From positions 1-61,980 of the forward strand of contig NZ_JAQWFR010000025.1 in NCBI RefSeq assembly GCF_029238675.1: a stretch of DNA of 61,980 bases, written 5' to 3'. The position numbers and the translations under genes are program-made. Positions 18,465-28,000 of the stretch are shown one piece after another; the stretch's first letter is position 1, and each line of letters begins with the position of its first letter. The notes beneath the pieces were generated by a model. That model did no database searches. It worked only from the letters and a program-made list of their open reading frames with translations, and was not told the origin of the DNA. This DNA is from Oceanicoccus sp. GTDB taxonomy: Bacteria > Pseudomonadota > Gammaproteobacteria > Pseudomonadales > Dasaniaceae.

Positions 18465-19417
18465 TACAGGTCTTCCCGTTTCAACAGGGCTAACAGTTCG
18501 ACCATATCCTCAACCAGTGGCACTTCCCAGCTGATTTCTTCCTCCGTGGAGGGGTGGATTAAAGACAGGCGGCGAGCATGTAACGCTTGTCGACTAAAGT
18601 TACGCAGGCCATTAATTAGTTCTTCACTGGCCCCCTTGGGCAAGCGAGGGCGGCCGGCATAAAGAGGGTCGCCTACCAGTGGATGTTTGATATGTGCCAT
18701 ATGCACACGGATTTGGTGGGTACGCCCTGTTTCTAACATGCAGCGTATATAGCAGTGGTTGGCAAAGCGTTTGATTAAACGATAATGGGTTATCGCCTCT
18801 TTGCCCCCAAGGTTAACAACGGCCATTTTTACCCGCTGTTTGGAGTGGCGACCGATATCAGCTTCTACCTTGCCACCGCCGGTCATACTGCCAAAGACCA
18901 CTGCCTCATATTCACGGCTTACGGTGCGCTCCTGCAATTGATTGACCAAATGGTTTTGTGCCGCCAGTGTTTTTGCCACCACCATCAAGCCACTGGTGTC
19001 TTTATCCAGTCTATGAACAATACCGGCCCTTGGCACACTGGCCATATCGGGGTTGTGGGCCAATAAAGCATTAAGCAGGGTACCGCTGGCATTACCCGAC
19101 CCCGGATGAACCACTAAACCTGCCGGCTTATTAATCACCAGTAAAGCGTCATCTTCATAGACGATATCCAGGGCAATATCCTCGGCTTCCCAGCGGTCCT
19201 CATCTTCCACTTCTGCCCTTAGCTGCAAGGCATCTCCTGAGAGGAGTTTCTCACGTGTTTTTTTGGCTTCACCATTAACCGTAAGCTCACCGCTTTTAAT
19301 CCAGAGTTGCAGCCGGGCGCGGGAATAATCCGGGAAAAGCCGGGCGGCAATTTGGTCAAAGCGACTGCCGCTAAGCTCTTCTGGTACTTCAGAAGTTAGT
19401 TCTATTGTCTCTGCCAT
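18464..19417 (-). CDS. rluD: 23S rRNA pseudouridine synthase D
   Basis: Makes pseudouridines 1911, 1915 and 1917 in helix 69 of 23S rRNA. An S4 RNA-binding domain fills the first 80 residues (GSRFDQIAARLFPDYSRARL). The RluA-family catalytic block is AGIVHRLDKDTSGLMVVAKT, with the nucleophilic aspartate. Later blocks are LETGRTHQIRVHMAHIKHPL and DPLYAG. The frame opens at 19486, but I prefer the ATG at 19417 (MAETIELTSEVPEEL), which matches the start of relatives and gives 317 residues. It is divergent from bamD. Confidence 0.94.
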   Translation of the reverse strand: MAETIELTSEVPEELSGSRFDQIAARLFPDYSRARLQLWIKSGELTVNGEAKKTREKLLSGDALQLRAEVEDEDRWEAEDIALDIVYEDDALLVINKPAGLVVHPGSGNASGTLLNALLAHNPDMASVPRAGIVHRLDKDTSGLMVVAKTLAAQNHLVNQLQERTVSREYEAVVFGSMTGGGKVEADIGRHSKQRVKMAVVNLGGKEAITHYRLIKRFANHCYIRCMLETGRTHQIRVHMAHIKHPLVGDPLYAGRPRLPKGASEELINGLRNFSRQALHARRLSLIHPSTEEEISWEVPLVEDMVELLALLKREDL

Positions 19418-19547
19418 TGAAATTCCCGTCAGGATGTCTTTATGCCTACCGGCGGCTGTGGTTAAATAGCTGGCGGTAATGGACACTTTTTGCCCATAGC
19501 ACGGTCTAATTTTGCCCTATTGTATATGAATGCTCGGAAACCGTTGA

Positions 19548-20435
19548 ATGAATAAACCATATTTTCTTTTCAAAGTACTGCTCATTAGCCTTATTGTAGG
19601 CCTTGCAGCTTGCTCCACTGACGATGAAGTCCCACAAAGCCTGACCGAAAAGGAGCTTTATAAGCAAGCTCAGGAAAACCTCAAAGACGAAAGCTTTCAG
19701 CTGGCGGTTAAAAATCTTCAACTGTTAGAAGCACGCTATCCCTTTGGCCCCTACGCCGAACAGGCGCAACTGGAAATTATCTACGCTCACTATCGCAATT
19801 TTGAGCCAGAAGCTGCCATTGCCGCCGCCGACCGTTTTATTCGCTTACACCCCCAGCATAACAATGTGGATTATGCTTACTATATAAAAGGCTTGGCTAA
19901 CTATGTTGAGGGCGAAGGCTTTCTGGATCGTTTTTTACCGACTGATATGACCATGCGTGACCCTGGTGCCGCACTGCAGTCTTTTGAAGACTTCCGCCAG
20001 CTGCTCTACCGCTATCCGGATAGCAGCTATGCCTCCGATGCCAAAGCACGCATGGTGTATTTACGCGCTCGCCTGGCTCGCTATGAAATCAATGTGGCCA
20101 ACTATTACTTTAAGCGCGGCGCTTATCTGGCCGCCGCTAACCGTGGCCGTTATGTGGTTGAGAACTTTCCCCAGACACCCGCTACCGCGGACGCCTTAGC
20201 GGTTATGGTTCAGGCTTACCAGCTATTGGGGCTGAATGACCTGGCCAATGATTCACTCGCCGTGCTGGATAAAAACTTCCCCGACCATCCATCAATCGAT
20301 GAGAACGGGCAGTTTGTCGATAAGTTTACGGTTGCCGCCAATGAGCGCTCGTTAGTCAATAAAGTCAGCTTTGGCTTATTTGACCAAAGCGCCCCACCTA
20401 AATTTGATAACCGGGCTGAATACCTGATCCGCTAA
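19548..20435 (+). CDS. bamD: BamD, outer-membrane assembly lipoprotein
   Basis: Essential lipoprotein of the BAM complex that helps BamA fold beta-barrel proteins. The lipobox LAAC places the lipidated cysteine at residue 22. Tetratricopeptide repeats follow ([40 protein letters not shown], and so on), including the family's substrate-binding groove region around YYIKGLANY. At 295 residues it is about 50 longer than E. coli BamD, the extension being C-terminal. It is divergent from rluD, as is usual. Confidence 0.95.
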   Translation: MNKPYFLFKVLLISLIVGLAACSTDDEVPQSLTEKELYKQAQENLKDESFQLAVKNLQLLEARYPFGPYAEQAQLEIIYAHYRNFEPEAAIAAADRFIRLHPQHNNVDYAYYIKGLANYVEGEGFLDRFLPTDMTMRDPGAALQSFEDFRQLLYRYPDSSYASDAKARMVYLRARLARYEINVANYYFKRGAYLAAANRGRYVVENFPQTPATADALAVMVQAYQLLGLNDLANDSLAVLDKNFPDHPSIDENGQFVDKFTVAANERSLVNKVSFGLFDQSAPPKFDNRAEYLIR

Positions 20436-20465
20436 CACTATTATATTGCACCGAGACGTTAAGCT

Positions 20466-21296
20466 ATGGAAAAAACTACCATACTCCAGGAAATGCAGGT
20501 TTTACCTGAGATAGATGTCGAGTTTGAAATTAGTCGTCGAGTAGATTTTATTAAAAAAACGCTGGTCAACAGTGGTGCCAAAAACCTGGTATTGGGTATT
20601 AGTGGTGGTATTGATTCCTCTACAACTGGCCGTTTAGCGCAAATAGCCGTAGACCAGCTTAACCAGCAGAGCGGTGAAAATAACTATCAATTTAACGCTG
20701 TAAGACTGCCCTATGATATTCAGCAGGACGAGGACGACGCGCAATTGGCCATTGAATTTATTCAACCTTCACGCCATATTACAGTCAATGTAAAACCCGG
20801 CGCGGATGCTATTCACAGCGAAGTGCTTAGTGCCCTTGCTGCTCAGGATATTAATCCTTCTAACGCTGCCAGTGATTTTTCCAAAGGCAATGTCAAAGCC
20901 AGAACGCGGATGGTTCTGCAATACGACATTGCTGGCCTGTTGGGTGGCCTGGTATTAGGCACGGATCATTCCGCTGAAAATATTACCGGCTTCTTCACCA
21001 AATGGGGCGACGGGGCCTGTGACCTTGCACCGCTATTTGGTCTCAGTAAACGTCAGGTCAGGCAACTTGCCAAACACCTGGGTGCACCACAGTTACTAGT
21101 GGAGAAAACGCCGACAGCGGACCTGGAGTCATTATCACCGCAAAAAGCTGACGAGCAGGTTCTGGGCGTCACTTATGATCAACTGGATGATTATCTCGAA
21201 GGCAAACCGGTAAGTGATGAGATTGCCGCTCACATCGAAGCTATTTATGCCAAAACCCAGCATAAGCGTTTACCTATTCCTACTGTTTACGACTAG
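20466..21296 (+). CDS. nadE: NH3-dependent NAD+ synthetase
   Basis: Final step of NAD synthesis, amidating nicotinic acid adenine dinucleotide with ammonia. 276 residues. The N-type ATP pyrophosphatase P-loop is [13 protein letters not shown]. Substrate-binding blocks are [34 protein letters not shown] and KTPTADLE. There is no N-terminal nitrilase domain, so ammonia and not glutamine is the expected donor. It starts 30 bases after bamD and is probably co-transcribed with it. Confidence 0.95.
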   Translation: MEKTTILQEMQVLPEIDVEFEISRRVDFIKKTLVNSGAKNLVLGISGGIDSSTTGRLAQIAVDQLNQQSGENNYQFNAVRLPYDIQQDEDDAQLAIEFIQPSRHITVNVKPGADAIHSEVLSALAAQDINPSNAASDFSKGNVKARTRMVLQYDIAGLLGGLVLGTDHSAENITGFFTKWGDGACDLAPLFGLSKRQVRQLAKHLGAPQLLVEKTPTADLESLSPQKADEQVLGVTYDQLDDYLEGKPVSDEIAAHIEAIYAKTQHKRLPIPTVYD

Positions 21297-21500
21297 ATTT
21301 CACTGCATGTCATCGTCCCCGCTGAGGAGTCGGGGGTAGGGTTGCGAAATGGTCTTGCGGCCCTAACGATAAAAACCACCAGCACTACGCCCAAAAGATA
21401 TTTATCCCAATAGGTTTAGAAACTGGCTTTGCGACACTATTCATGAAGGCCTACACTTATACTTTAAAACGTCAGGGTTGATAAACAGCAACGGCAAAGT

Positions 21501-23129
21501 ATGAGTTCAGCAATACAGGAAAGTCAACTTAACCAGCAGCAAAATCTGGCACTACTTAAGGTTTATACCGTTTATCGTGCCTTGCTGTGTATGGCGTTAT
21601 TGGGGGCTTTTCTGCTGGCCTCTACAAGCCCCTTAGTAGGCACTATAAAACCCGACCAGTTTTTCTATACCACCTTAGTCTACTTATTGTTAAACCTGAT
21701 TGGTTTAACCATCGTTCTACCGAAAAAAAATCCCTTTAACCAACAACAGCTATTCGCCAACTTCATTGTCGATATAGGTTTTATTATTGCCATTGCTGAT
21801 GCCAGTGCGGGTGTCACTAGTGGCTTAGGTATCTTGTTAGTGGTCGTCATAGCCGCCAGCAGTATGATGCTACCGGGGCAGCTAGCTATCCTTTGTGCGG
21901 CCATTGCCAGTATCGCCATAATTGCCGATACCGCCCGACTGATTAATGAAAATTACCTGAATATATCCAGCTTCTTGCCCGCTGGTATTTTAGGCATGAC
22001 ATTTTTTATTACGTCATATCTGATTCGAAATCTGGCCACCAGAATTCGCGGCGCCCAGATGATTGCAGAGCAGAAAACCGCTGATGTTAATAAATTACAG
22101 CTACTCAACCAGAATATTGTACAACGTATGCGTACCGGTATTTTAGTGGCTACGCCTGCCGGACAAATTGAGCTTGCCAATGCAGCAGCGGGAGAATTAT
22201 TAAGCAACTCAGACATCGAAAAACTGGCAGCATCACCCGGAACCTACTACAACCTTCCCCCTCAAGTGATGGAGCAATTTAAACTTTGGCAAGCTAACCC
22301 CCAACATCAATGCCCCGTTTTTAGTATCGAAGAAACAGGCCCGGAACTACAACTAAGTTTCTCGGCATTGACCCAGGATGACAGTAGTAACACCCTGGTG
22401 TTTCTGGAAAATAATCGACGCATGGCGCAACGGGCACAGCAAATGAAGCTGGCTTCGTTAGGCCGACTAACCGCCAGTATTGCCCATGAGATCCGCAATC
22501 CTTTAGGGGCCATTAGCCATGCAGCGCAGCTGCTGGAAGAGTCTTCAGAACTCAACCCTACTGATCAACGTCTTAGTGGAATTATTCAGCGCCACTCCAA
22601 GCGAATGAATAACGTGATTGAGAATACCTTACAGCTCTCTAGCCGCTCTGCCCCAAAACCGGAACACATTATATTAGAGCTGTGGCTGCAGCAATTTATT
22701 GACGAGTTTGAAAATACAGGCGAAGCTACGCCTTATATCACACTAACGTCTGTGCAAAGCTGCATGGTCGATATAGATTGTAGCCAACTCAGTCAGGTTA
22801 TTACCAACCTTGCACAAAATGGTCTGCGCTATAGTCTTCAACAAACAGGCAAAGCCACTTTAGAATTGTATGTGCATATTAATCCGCTTACCCAACTGCC
22901 AGTATTAGATATCATTGACGACGGCCCCGGAGTTAACGATGATGCCAGAGACAATTTATTTGAGCCCTTTTTTACTACCGAAGCCAAAGGCAGTGGCTTA
23001 GGGTTATATATATCCAGAGAACTCTGTGAGGCCAATGAAGCTCGATTAGACTATATTCGTACTGAGGCTGGTAAAAGTTGTTTTCGAATTAGCTTCCCAC
23101 ACCCCGACAGGCGACTTTCGCAAGAGTAA
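21501..23129 (+). CDS. pilS: PilS, sensor kinase of type IV pilus expression
   Basis: 542-residue histidine kinase. The N-terminal region has about six membrane helices (residues 25-180), a PAS-like linker follows (about 190-290), then the dimerisation domain with phospho-accepting histidine in SIAHEIRNPLGAISHAAQLL. The ATP-binding domain has DDGPGVNDDARDNLFEPFF and KGSGLGLYISREL. In Pseudomonas the membrane helices sense pilin and PilS controls PilR phosphorylation. pilR follows after 79 bases that contain a tandem repeat. The 204-base gap before it holds a CCCCG/CGGGG inverted repeat but no clear terminator. Confidence 0.93.
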   Translation: MSSAIQESQLNQQQNLALLKVYTVYRALLCMALLGAFLLASTSPLVGTIKPDQFFYTTLVYLLLNLIGLTIVLPKKNPFNQQQLFANFIVDIGFIIAIADASAGVTSGLGILLVVVIAASSMMLPGQLAILCAAIASIAIIADTARLINENYLNISSFLPAGILGMTFFITSYLIRNLATRIRGAQMIAEQKTADVNKLQLLNQNIVQRMRTGILVATPAGQIELANAAAGELLSNSDIEKLAASPGTYYNLPPQVMEQFKLWQANPQHQCPVFSIEETGPELQLSFSALTQDDSSNTLVFLENNRRMAQRAQQMKLASLGRLTASIAHEIRNPLGAISHAAQLLEESSELNPTDQRLSGIIQRHSKRMNNVIENTLQLSSRSAPKPEHIILELWLQQFIDEFENTGEATPYITLTSVQSCMVDIDCSQLSQVITNLAQNGLRYSLQQTGKATLELYVHINPLTQLPVLDIIDDGPGVNDDARDNLFEPFFTTEAKGSGLGLYISRELCEANEARLDYIRTEAGKSCFRISFPHPDRRLSQE

Positions 23130-23160
23130 CTTTAGTGGAGATATTTAGTAAAATATAAAT

Positions 23161-23199
23161 AGCAGAAATAAATAGTAGGGATAAATAACAGGGATAAAT
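23161..23199. repeat. Three 13-bp tandem repeats between pilS and pilR
   Basis: AGCAGAAATAAAT, AGTAGGGATAAAT and AACAGGGATAAAT lie head to tail, ending 9 bases before the pilR ATG; a more degenerate unit precedes them. Units 2 and 3 contain AGGGAT, the only purine-rich ribosome-binding candidates for pilR, so copy number could affect PilR translation. Confidence 0.8.
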
Positions 23200-23208
23200 A
23201 GTTTCTTT

Positions 23209-24567
23209 ATGACTAAAAATAGCGTTTTAATTATTGATGACGAACCCGACATTCGCGAACTATTAGAGCTCACCCTTGCTCGTATGGGGCTAGAGACTGA
23301 CTGCGCGGAAAGCGTAGCTGGAGCAATTAGTAAGCTCAAAAAACGCTCCTACGATTTATGCCTGACGGATATGAAACTGCCCGATGGTCAAGGTCTGGAG
23401 ATTATTGAACATATTCAGCAACACTACCCCGCAACCCCCGTCGCCATGATCACAGCTTTTGGCAGTGTTGAAACCGCTATCTCTGCACTCAAAGCAGGGG
23501 CTTATGACTTTATCAGCAAACCTATCGACCTTGATCGGCTCCGTGAGTTAATTGATACCGCATTAAAATTAACCGACACTACTGAGCACATTGAATATAG
23601 CGACCAGGTTCAATTATTAGGCAATGCACCAACTATTAGTGCATTGCGCAAACAGATTACTAAACTTTCTCGCAGCCAGGCCCCAGTCTATATCAGTGGT
23701 GAATCTGGTAGCGGCAAAGAAGTGGTTGCACGGCTTATTCACAGTAACGGCCCAAGAGCTAGCAAAAACTTTGTAGCTGTGAACTGTGGCGCAATTCCTT
23801 CGGAGTTAATGGAGAGTGAATTTTTTGGACATGTAAAAGGCAGTTTTACCGGCGCATTGGAAAATAAGCAGGGCCTATTTGAAGCAGCCCAAGGCGGCAC
23901 GTTATTTTTAGATGAAGTGGCTGATTTGCCATTGCCGATGCAGGTTAAACTACTACGGGCCATTCAGGAAAAATCGATTCGCAAAGTGGGCTCTAATGAA
24001 GAGCAACCGATTAATGTCCGTATCCTCAGCGCCACCCATAAAGATTTATCTGTCGAAGTAGAGGCGGAGAGATTTCGCAACGATTTATTTTATCGCATCA
24101 ATGTCATTGAATTAAAAGTGCCACCGTTGCGAGAGCGCAAAGAAGATATTCCGCTTTTAGCTGACTTTGCTTTAAGCCAATTGGCCAAAGAATGGCAATT
24201 AGAAAAACCATCGCTGACTGAGCAGGCGATAAAGATGCTAGACCAATACTCATTTCCTGGTAATGTCCGCGAATTGGAAAACACCCTGGAGCGGGCTTAT
24301 ACACTGTGTGAAGACAATACTATTCAAAAAGATGATCTTCAGTTATTTGAGAGCAGTAATACATCGGCAGTAGATCCATTAGCAGGGCCCCCTGACAACC
24401 CTCAGGATGCTTTCGGAGATCTGGAAGGCTATCTGGAAGCTATTGAAACCAGAGCCATTAAGGCAGCGCTGGAAAAAACCCGCTGGAATAAAACCACTGC
24501 CGCTGAATTACTGGGTATTTCATTCAGGCAATTGCGTTACAAACTCAAGAAAAATAATATCGAATAA
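23209..24567 (+). CDS. pilR: PilR, sigma-54-dependent response regulator
   Basis: 452-residue NtrC-type activator. Receiver domain (1-120) with acidic pocket DDEPD and phospho-acceptor aspartate in CLTDMKLPDG. Sigma-54 interaction/AAA+ domain with Walker A GESGSGKEVV, the GSFTGA loop in place of GAFTGA (a normal variant in PilR), and Walker B GGTLFLDEVADL. A Fis-type helix-turn-helix ends the protein (NKTTAAELLGISFRQLRYKL). It activates major pilin transcription in Pseudomonas; no pilA lies in this window. It converges on the pilE of operon A with six bases between. Confidence 0.94.
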   Translation: MTKNSVLIIDDEPDIRELLELTLARMGLETDCAESVAGAISKLKKRSYDLCLTDMKLPDGQGLEIIEHIQQHYPATPVAMITAFGSVETAISALKAGAYDFISKPIDLDRLRELIDTALKLTDTTEHIEYSDQVQLLGNAPTISALRKQITKLSRSQAPVYISGESGSGKEVVARLIHSNGPRASKNFVAVNCGAIPSELMESEFFGHVKGSFTGALENKQGLFEAAQGGTLFLDEVADLPLPMQVKLLRAIQEKSIRKVGSNEEQPINVRILSATHKDLSVEVEAERFRNDLFYRINVIELKVPPLRERKEDIPLLADFALSQLAKEWQLEKPSLTEQAIKMLDQYSFPGNVRELENTLERAYTLCEDNTIQKDDLQLFESSNTSAVDPLAGPPDNPQDAFGDLEGYLEAIETRAIKAALEKTRWNKTTAAELLGISFRQLRYKLKKNNIE

Positions 24568-24573
24568 ACTCAA

Positions 24574-25002
24574 TCACCAACAGTCGGTACGACTTGTAGA
24601 AGCTCTGGCACCAGTATTGGTCAGGGTGAAGGTTGCACACTCACTATCATCGGCTTGTACACCCGTCGCCGTGGCCGTTAATAGGTAGCACACACCATCC
24701 GTCGAGCAACCGGTTGCTGCCGCAGCAACACTGGTGGTTATCAGATAAAAACCTTCCGGCGATGACAGTGTGCCACCGCTGCCGCCAATATCGTCAATAT
24801 CACTCGAATAGGTACTTTTGGTAAAAAAGTGCTGCTCCTGTATTGCCGCTGCTTTTTCCAGGGCTATAGTGGCATCAGAGCGGCGTGCCTTCCTAATCGA
24901 ATCCTGATAGGAAGGTAATGCAATAGATGCCAGTATGCTAACAATAACGAGTACTATCATTACCTCAATTAAAGTAAAACCTTGTGCCGTTTTCTTACTC
25001 AT
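24574..25002 (-). CDS. pilE: PilE-like minor pilin (operon A)
   Basis: 142-residue type IV pilin. Short leader ending at glycine, with cleavage before FTLIEVMIVLVIVSILASIA; Glu5 of the mature protein is present. The headgroup holds five cysteines, including one in the last three residues (DCW), giving a C-terminal disulfide-bounded region. It is the last gene of operon A, 27 bases after pilY1. In Pseudomonas PilE joins the priming tip complex with FimU, PilV, PilW, PilX and PilY1. Confidence 0.9.
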   Translation of the reverse strand: MSKKTAQGFTLIEVMIVLVIVSILASIALPSYQDSIRKARRSDATIALEKAAAIQEQHFFTKSTYSSDIDDIGGSGGTLSSPEGFYLITTSVAAAATGCSTDGVCYLLTATATGVQADDSECATFTLTNTGARASTSRTDCW

Positions 25003-25029
25003 TGTTGTTCACCTCATCATTTAATCCGA

Positions 25030-28000
25030 TTACCTATTTAGAGGGATTTCACGCCATGAACGACGACCCGAGGCTATGCCTGAAATGGTGGGCTTTTCGG
25101 TTGAAATCTCAATACCATCCCCACCCTTACTCACCACTACAGCATCATTATGTTTAGATAAACCAATAATCATACCTTCGCCCATATCAACGCCACTCAA
25201 CACCTGAAAATCATCATCACCCATTTTATTAGAGTCATGCAGGTCGAAAACAACAAAGGGCGATGCAGTGCCCGTTATCATATCCAGTGCCCGCAAACGA
25301 CTGGAACCGACTGGCGAACACTGCTGGCCACTGGCCCGGTACTCATCAAATACCAAAACGTCCCTGATAAGAACGGGCTGCAACAAGTTACGATCACTTG
25401 TGGTAGGAAAATCAATATACCAGCCATTAGCAGCGCTGGCGGGCAAAGCAATCCTTAACCCTTCAAAGGTACTGATATCTTCAATGATGCCACCTGTAAA
25501 AGTTAGATCGAAAGGCGTTGTACCTACACCTGAAACCCCTGAGGTAGCTAAGGCTGCCTGCCCCCCTTCAAACACCTGAACATTGGTGGTATCTATCAAG
25601 GTATTCTTGGGAACGGTAGAGACAGATCCCGATAAATCATTAGCCTCGATAACCCCATGAAAACTTTGCTGCCTGTTGCTATTAATGTCATCAGTAACAA
25701 AAAAGCGCCCCGTACCCGCATAAACCCAGCGGCGATTATCCCTGTCCAATAAAGGCAACGGGGCTGTGGTGTAAGGTTGATTGCTACCGGACAGCATAAC
25801 ATCCATAGTATTAGAACCTGGCCTGAATCGCATTAACTGGCCGGTCGGGCTGGAAGGAGTACCACCCACTGTGCCAAAATAAACAGCATCATCTGTATAG
25901 TCATTATCCCAATCCATTGTGGATATATCACCGGTAAAACTGGCGCTTTGCCCCGTTGAAAAAGGCCCTTCCCACGCCTTGGTATCCAAATTAATACGGA
26001 ATATCTGCGCTGTTTGGCTGCTCACTGCACTGCCTAACGCGGCCTCTTTACTCGAGGCATCAGTACCCGCCGGCCCGGAACCAACAACTAAAAACCACTC
26101 ATCATTAGCGGCGTCAATATTGCCGTTAACATCTTTTGATCGACTTTTATAGAGTGCCGGTTTGCTGGTGGTAAAACCCAATTGCGGATGGGTTAATTCT
26201 GCCAACAATACCGGGGGCACTTCAGGGTCAGTGACGTCAAATATCATTATTGCCGATCTCATCGTAATATCGTCACTGCTATCACCATCCGTATCACTGT
26301 CTGGATCGAAGGTGATATCAGCACCCCCTAAACGCATAGTGACGACTAAAATAGTGCCCCAGCCATAGGGGTGGGCACAACTATCTGAGTTTGGACAATC
26401 GTTAAAGATATTGACATCAAACTTTTGGGTATCACCATCTACATAATAAACATGAGGGTAATCAGCTTCTTTTAACCACTGTAAATGCGGTAGCAAATTT
26501 TGTGGCACATAAGCCCAAAGTTCGGCCCCCAGGGGATGCGCAGTTTCACTACCACCCTCTGATTGTGTATTAAATGACAGAGTAGCAGCATCATAAAAAC
26601 CGCCATTAAAAGCATGCAGCATGCCATCATTGGCGCCAACATAAATCATCTGGCGTCGATTGGCATAACGACTGGCAAAGGCGCGGTATTGAGCATCGTT
26701 ATAGCGGGAGCTGTAATCCGCATCGGGACGACCCACATTCACCGGAGCCGAGTTGACAATATCGCCCAGACGCTTAGTGACCGTAGAGCCATCTTTAGTA
26801 AACTGTCTGGAGCGCCAGCCATTAATATTCTGATCCTCTCCGCGAATAAAGTTCACCAAAGCATCAGATAAATCGTTAATCCCATCGGTATCAGTCCCTT
26901 GCTCAAATCCCAGATAACGACGTAGATCCCGTGTTGCATCATCACCATCCACTACCGAGCTAAAACTAGTAGTGTCAAAGTCAATTATTTCACTGTCAGC
27001 AACATCACCGTCTTCATTTTCATCTATCCAGGTAAAAATATAACGGCCACCACCAACAGTATCACTGACGGGCGATGTGTAATTACGTTGAGTGGTAACA
27101 TCTTTTATGTTCGATAACACTTCATTGACATCCCATAGTAATTTGATATCACTGATGGGTTTACCTGTTTCAATAATTGCACCGGAAAGATCGTAGCGAT
27201 CAATCACCACCTCCGATAAGACATTATCAAACCGAAACCTGATTTCAGGGTCAGCGTCATCTAGTGTGTGATTGTTATTACATGGGCTACCACTGCCTAC
27301 ACAAGCATCTTCACGCAAGCGGCTCTCTGAATCGATAAAGAAGGATAAGATAGAACCCGTCCAATTAACGGTCTCATTATTTTCATCCTCCGCAGTAGCT
27401 TCATAGACAGCTTGATAAATGGCCCCAGTACCATCGGCGCTGTTACCTACCACTGCCGCTGCCGATGAACTACTAGCGCCATCGGCAATATTATCCAATA
27501 CCTCGGCTAAAGAGGTAACAAGATTAGCAGGGTTACTCACGGGGAAAAATGCATCGGGCGCGCCATCGGGCGTAAAATTGCCTGAGGTATCTTTCGCATC
27601 CCATTCAATATCACCGCCATCAGAGTTATCCGGCGTCTTATCTTTATCAATATCATCAAAACCACCATACTTGGCGGCATACCATAGTGGGTTTTCAAGT
27701 AAATCACCGGTGGATGTATCGGCATTAAAGCGTCGAACACTACCCCAAAGAATGGTACCGCCTGTATTACCATTCAATCGCGAAATGGTTTGCCCCCCCG
27801 GACGCAATAAATTGATATAAGCACCATCAGCAACGTCGGTACCGTTCATAATAAAACCAAAACTCAGGGCGTTACCGGCGTTAGCCTGAGGTACTGACAC
27901 GCGAAACTGTATTTGACCGGCAGCTGCGTCCCCCCAATCAGGATCACTGCCATTAGTTGAATATTTGGGACAGACCGCTCGAACCTCAGCTGCTGTGCCC

